Positions 60,583-64,000 of a DNA stretch of 64,000 nt are shown here, piece by piece (the stretch's first letter is position 1; each line of letters opens with the position of its first letter). Made by a program: the position numbers and the translations under genes. Location of the stretch: assembly GCF_002865585.1 (NCBI RefSeq), contig NZ_CP025581.1, positions 3,100,001 to 3,164,000 of the forward strand, in the 5' to 3' direction. Below the pieces are notes generated by a model. It worked only from the letters and a program-made list of their open reading frames with translations. It was not told the origin of the DNA and searched no databases. Origin of the DNA: Nocardioides houyundeii (GTDB taxonomy: Bacteria; Actinomycetota; Actinomycetes; Propionibacteriales; Nocardioidaceae).

Positions 60583-61605
60583 TCAGCGTGGGCGGAGCGC
60601 CCGGACCAGCAGCCCCGCGATCAGCACCGCGATGCCGGCGTTGAGCAGCCAGGCCCAGCCCGGCCGCAGGTCCTGCTCCGGGTCCTGGTCCGGGTCCTGC
60701 TCCGGCGTGCCGTCCTCCGGGCCGGGCGAGACGGAGGTCGACGGGGCGGCGGACGGGGCGGCGGACGGGGCGGCGCGCGTCATCGCCGCGGTCACCGAGT
60801 CCGGCAGCGCCACCCGCAGCACGTCGGTGAACTGGCCCTCGGTCCCCACCAGCACCTCGCCGTCCGCGGTGACGGTGACCGCCTCGCCCTGCTGCTGCCG
60901 GGGAAGCGGGAGCTCGTCCACCAGCTCCAGGTCGGGGAACGTGTAGACGAAGGCGGAGGTGTAGTTGCGCAGGATCAGGTGCTCGCCGTCGGGGAAGAAG
61001 GCGCCGTCGGTGACCATGCCGGCCACCTGGCCCAGCGCCGTCAGCTCGTTGGGCGCGTCGGGATCCAGCTCTCGCGGGGCGGCGTACACCTGGCCGCCGA
61101 AGACGACCTTGCTGACCACCAGCAGCCGGCCCGTGACCGGGTGCGCCAGCAGGGCCTCGGCGTCCCGCGGACCGTCGGGATAGGCCAGCTCGAACCGCGC
61201 CGGGGTCGCCGCCCGCTCCCCCTCCCCCACCGGCACCCGCAGCACCTCGACGGAGGAGCGACGGCCCCGGTTGTCCCCGATGTCGCCCACCCACACCTCG
61301 CCCGGGCCCGCGGGGGCGACCGCCTCCACGTCGGTCGGGTCACCGGTCCAGGTGGTGACTCCGACGGTGTCCCCGGTCGCGACGTCGACGGTGAAGACCC
61401 GTCCGGTGTCGCCGCTGTCGTTGACGGTGGCCACCCGGTCCCCGGGCAGCGTCGCCAGCCCGGAGGACTCCACGATCTCGGGGTCGGTGTAGGCGAAGAC
61501 CGCCTCCCCGTGCTCCGGGTCGTCGCCGAGGGCGCTGCCGAGGGAGAACGGGACGGCCAGGGCCACCGCGGCCAGCCACCCGCCGGCCTCGGAGAGCGCG
61601 ACCAC
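60583..61605 (-). CDS. Secreted propeller-like protein with C-terminal membrane anchor
   Basis: This 340-residue protein has an N-terminal hydrophobic signal (GWLAAVALAVPFSLGSALG). The body is rich in strands with repeated phrases such as VESSGLATLPGDRVATVNDSGDTGRVFTVDVATGDTVG, GEVWVGDIGDNRGRRSSVEVLRVPVGEG and DGAFFPDGEHLILRNYTSAFVYTFPDLELVDELPLP, like a beta-propeller. A Ser/Pro/Asp/Gln-rich stalk containing AAPS repeats precedes a C-terminal transmembrane helix (AWLLNAGIAVLIAGLLVRAL) and a basic end. I cannot assign a family. It would sit outside the membrane on a stalk; role unknown. Confidence 0.68.
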   Translation of the reverse strand: MVALSEAGGWLAAVALAVPFSLGSALGDDPEHGEAVFAYTDPEIVESSGLATLPGDRVATVNDSGDTGRVFTVDVATGDTVGVTTWTGDPTDVEAVAPAGPGEVWVGDIGDNRGRRSSVEVLRVPVGEGERAATPARFELAYPDGPRDAEALLAHPVTGRLLVVSKVVFGGQVYAAPRELDPDAPNELTALGQVAGMVTDGAFFPDGEHLILRNYTSAFVYTFPDLELVDELPLPRQQQGEAVTVTADGEVLVGTEGQFTDVLRVALPDSVTAAMTRAAPSAAPSAAPSTSVSPGPEDGTPEQDPDQDPEQDLRPGWAWLLNAGIAVLIAGLLVRALRPR

Positions 61606-61616
61606 GACGTCCCGCC

Positions 61617-62836
61617 TCAGTCCAGCAGCTCGGCCAGGCGGGGCCGGATCCCCCAGGTGGAGACGAGGTCGTCGTACTCCTTGCGCACGCCGCCGCCCTT
61701 GACCACCGCTCCGGTGCGCACCGCGCGGAGCAGGGTGTTGCGGGGGTGTGCTCGCTCTCCACGAACTCCACCACGTCGACCCGGTAGCCGTGCAGCCGCA
61801 GGATCGAGGCGCGCAGCGCGTCGGTGAGGGTGTCGGCGAACCGCTCCCGCAGGATCCCGTGGCGGGTCAGCATCGCGTACGGCGCCGGGGTCGGGGTCCG
61901 GCGCAGCTGGGCGGCCACGTCGTGGTGGCAGCAGGGAGCGGCGAGCACCAGCGACGCCTGCCACTGCACGGCGCGGGCCAGCGCCTCGTCGGTCGCGGTG
62001 TCGCAGGCGTGCAGGGCCAGCACCACGTCGGGCGGCTCGGGCAGGCTGGCCTCGGCGATGCTGCCCACCACGAACGAGGCGTCGATGCCCAGCTCGCTCG
62101 CCACCCGGGAGTTGTGCTCGGCCGACTGCTGCTTCACGTCCACCCCCGTCACGTGCACGGGCAGACCACGCACGTGGGTCAGGTAGCGCTGGGCCGCGAA
62201 CGTCAGGTAGGCGTTGCCGCACCCCAGGTCCACCACCCGCAGCGGGTCGTCCTGGCTTGCCTTGCGCAGGTGCCCCTTGCTCCGCGCCTCGGTGATGGAG
62301 GCGTCCAGCAGCCGGAGGAACTCCTCCACCTGGCGGTACTTCGCCTGCCGGGACGGCTTGACCCGCCCCTCGGCGGTGGAGATGCCCAGACTGATCAGCA
62401 CCGGGTCGTCCTCGGCGAGCATCCGGGACTTGTCCCGGTCGTGCCCGCGCTCCACCTCGACCTCCTCGGCCCGCGCGGTGGTGTGCACCATCGCCTCGAG
62501 CTTCTTCGTCACCCGGACCTGGTGCTGCTCGGTGGTGGTCTCCACGTGCCAGTGGGCGAACGGCTCGTCGAGCAGGTCGTCCACGGCCTCGCGGGCGGGA
62601 CTGGGCTGGCCCGGCTCGCCGAGGGCGTAGTTGGAGGTGTGCGCCTGCGTCTCGTCGTACGCCGTGACCTGGAGGTGGCGACCCGCCTTGAGGTCGACGT
62701 AGCGCAGCTCGACGCGCTTCCAGCGGGGGTGCTGCCCCTTCTGGCGGCCTGAGGCGACGGCCCGGACCAGCACGTCGGGGTCCAGGATCAGGGTGCGCAT
62801 CCGCATCAGCGCGCGGAGCAGCGGTTCGGCAGCCAT
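61617..62836 (-). pseudogene. METTL25-like SAM-dependent methyltransferase, frame broken near 3' end
   Basis: The frame from ATG 62836 encodes DPLRVVDLGCGNAYLTFAAQRYLTHVRGLPVHVTGVDVKQQSAEHNSRVASELG, then VVLALHACDTATDEALARAVQWQASLVLAAPCCHHDVAAQLRR, the pattern of METTL25/RRNAD-like methyltransferases. After VEFVESEHTP the frame is lost. The expected end (RNTLLRAVRTGAVVKGGG ... STWGIRPRLAELLD) lies in the next frame, ending at 61617. Adding one G to the five-G run at 61742-61746 restores about 406 residues. The substrate is unknown. The break has the same form as in flgL and may be an error. Confidence 0.82.
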
Positions 62837-62846
62837 CAGCGGACCC

Positions 62847-62933
62847 TCACTTGACCAGGGCTGCGACGAGCACGATCAGGATCAGGCCCCCGAGCGCCAG
62901 CGGGATCACGAGGCGGCGGTGACGGGGGTTCAT
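62847..62933 (-). CDS. 28-residue single-pass membrane peptide
   Basis: ATG 62933 opens a frame encoding a basic start (MNPRHRRL) followed by one hydrophobic helix (VIPLALGGLILIVLVAALVK). It fits the gap between the Fe-S oxidoreductase and the methyltransferase, ten bases from each. A TAGCAT element ends seven bases before the ATG, so it could be a leaderless transcript. Peptides of this kind are often conserved in Nocardioides-type genomes by my recollection; function unknown. Confidence 0.55.
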   Translation of the reverse strand: MNPRHRRLVIPLALGGLILIVLVAALVK

Positions 62934-62943
62934 GACACCGATG

Positions 62944-64000
62944 CTAGTCCGCGGTGACCCGCCGCCCCACATCCGCCGAGGCGCCCGCGAGGAGCTCGGC
63001 AAGGTGCACGGCCTTGACGTCTGCGAGGTCGTCGAGCTGGTGCCGGCACGAGAGGCCGTCGGCCAGCACCACCGCGCCCGGGTTGGCCCGGACCGCGGGC
63101 AGCAGCTGGAGCTCGGCGACGGCGACCGAGACCTCGTAGTGGCCCTGCTCCATCCCGAAGTTGCCGGCCAGTCCGCAGCAGCCGCCGACCCGGGTGACGT
63201 GGGCACCGGCCTTCGCCAGGAGCCGGGCGTCGGCCTCCCAGCCCAGCACCGACGCGTGGTGGCAGTGCGGCTGGGCCACGATCTCCACCCCGCTCAGGTC
63301 GGGCGGGGTCCAGTCCAGCTGGTCCAGCAGCTCGGCGAGGGTCTTGATCCCCGCGGCCACGGTCTCGGCGCGCGGGTCGTCGGTCAGCTGCACCGCGTCC
63401 GAGCGCAGCGTCGCCAGGCAGGACGGCTCCAGGCCGATCACCGGCGTCCCGGAGGCGACGTACGGCTCCAGCACGGCGACCGTCTTCTCGATGGTGGAGC
63501 GCGCGTGCTCCAGCTGGCCGGTGGAGATCCAGGTGAGTCCGCAGCACGCGTCGGAGGGGATCAGCTCCGCCCGCAGCCCGGCGCCGGCCAGCAGGTCGAT
63601 GGCCGCCTTGGCCGAGGAGGGCCGGAAGTGGTCGGTGAAGGTGTCGGCCCAGATCCACACGTCCGGGGCGCTGGCTGCCTCCTGCTTGCGTGAGCGCCCC
63701 AGCAGCGACTGGGCGCTGCGGGGGGCCACCGAGGGCAGGGAGCGCCGGGCGTCCATCCCGGCCACCTTGTTGGCCAGCCGGGTCACGGGGCCGGTGCCCA
63801 TCGCCTTGTCGAGCCAGCCACGGCCGAAGGAGCCGGGCGCCAGCCGGACCAGCGCAGGCAGCCAGCCCAGCGTGTAGTGGGTGCGGGGCCGCCGGCGCCC
63901 CTGGTAGGTCTGGTGCAGCGCCTCGGACTTGTAGGTGGCCATGTCCACGCCGGTGGGGCAGTCCCGGGCGCAGCCCTTGCAGGACAGGCAGAGATCCAGC
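62944..64000 (-). CDS. FAD/Fe-S oxidoreductase (GlcD-GlcF-like fusion), C-terminal part (partial)
   Basis: The frame is open to the window edge. At its visible start is a 4Fe-4S motif, CLSCKGCARDCPTGVDMATYKSE, then the CCG/heterodisulfide-type domains: DACCGLTWISTGQLEHA, GLEPSCLATLR, PHCHHASVLGWEADARLLAKAG and VGGCCGLAGNFGMEQGHYEVS. This is the C-terminal region of large FAD-linked oxidases with an Fe-S module, about 950-1000 residues in actinobacteria, likely oxidising lactate or glycolate-type hydroxyacids. The FAD domain would be to the right of the window. Confidence 0.85.
   Translation of the reverse strand, partial: LDLCLSCKGCARDCPTGVDMATYKSEALHQTYQGRRRPRTHYTLGWLPALVRLAPGSFGRGWLDKAMGTGPVTRLANKVAGMDARRSLPSVAPRSAQSLLGRSRKQEAASAPDVWIWADTFTDHFRPSSAKAAIDLLAGAGLRAELIPSDACCGLTWISTGQLEHARSTIEKTVAVLEPYVASGTPVIGLEPSCLATLRSDAVQLTDDPRAETVAAGIKTLAELLDQLDWTPPDLSGVEIVAQPHCHHASVLGWEADARLLAKAGAHVTRVGGCCGLAGNFGMEQGHYEVSVAVAELQLLPAVRANPGAVVLADGLSCRHQLDDLADVKAVHLAELLAGASADVGRRVTAD

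Noticed and set aside
60730..60780. Tandem 12-base repeat
   Set aside because: It simply encodes AAPS units in the stalk of the secreted propeller-like protein and shows no sign of other function.
59263..61827. Open frame of about 850 codons on the plus strand across the macrodomain, topoisomerase and propeller genes
   Set aside because: It spans three recognisable minus-strand genes and their gaps, with no protein-like features.

Overview
The window is high-GC actinobacterial chromosome, probably from a motile member of the Nocardioidaceae (Nocardioides-like). This is inferred from strong GC bias, frequent GTG starts, very tight gene packing, an IdeR/DtxR iron regulator, DUF2277, DUF5709 and DUF1707 proteins, an LCP cell-wall enzyme, and a single compact flagellar/chemotaxis locus lacking P- and L-ring genes, as in Gram-positive bacteria. 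No mobile element, prophage or CRISPR array was seen.

Left flank (1-10.0 kb): the 3' end of a probable mscL, an LCP protein, a mycobacterial-type saccharopine-dehydrogenase/enoyl-reductase-like protein, tRNA-Arg(CCT), DUF2277 with a sirtuin, a GyrI-like protein, IdeR, an uncharacterised protein coupled to a GH13 alpha-glucosidase, and an MFS exporter with its MarR regulator.

Central region (10.0-49.9 kb): an almost complete motility locus. A minus-strand operon reads flgN-flgK-flgL-fliW-csrA-cheA-cheW-mcp-mcp. Divergently on the plus strand come fliA (sigma-28), fliC, fliD-fliS-fliT-like, then (after a lone minus-strand cheB) cheR-cheY-cheX-cheY-cheX-like, flgB-flgC-fliE-fliF-fliG-fliH-fliI-fliJ-[NlpC/SLT]-fliK-flgD-flgE, flbD-motA-motB-fliL, fliM-fliN-fliO-fliP-fliQ-fliR-flhB, and flhA with a small membrane protein. 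Most junctions are 1-4 base stop/start overlaps, implying translational coupling. I read seven sites of the form TCAR-N15-GCCGAW ahead of cheA, fliC, cheR, flgB, flbD, fliM and flhA; they fit a sigma-28 (FliA/WhiG type) regulon. The fliC leader carries a hairpin with GGA in the loop plus a GGA-rich ribosome site, the layout expected for CsrA control, and csrA and fliW lie 4 kb away. A separate 18-base box is shared by the fliA/flgN intergenic region and the flgB upstream region. No FlgM, FlhF or FlhG was found.

Right flank (50-64 kb): a 12-codon reading frame with its own predicted promoter and ribosome site, pdxH, a citrate synthase, a methyltransferase, DUF5709, DUF1707, a secreted M15-like protein, an aliphatic-sulfonate-type ABC transporter (ssuC-ssuB-ssuA), a GNAT acetyltransferase, serC, a macrodomain protein, topoisomerase IB, a secreted propeller-like protein, a METTL25-like methyltransferase, a 28-residue membrane peptide, and the 3' part of a large FAD/Fe-S oxidoreductase running off the end.

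Two genes (flgL and the METTL25-like methyltransferase) are each broken by one missing base in a five-base G/C run. Both breaks have the same form, so sequencing error is the first explanation to test.
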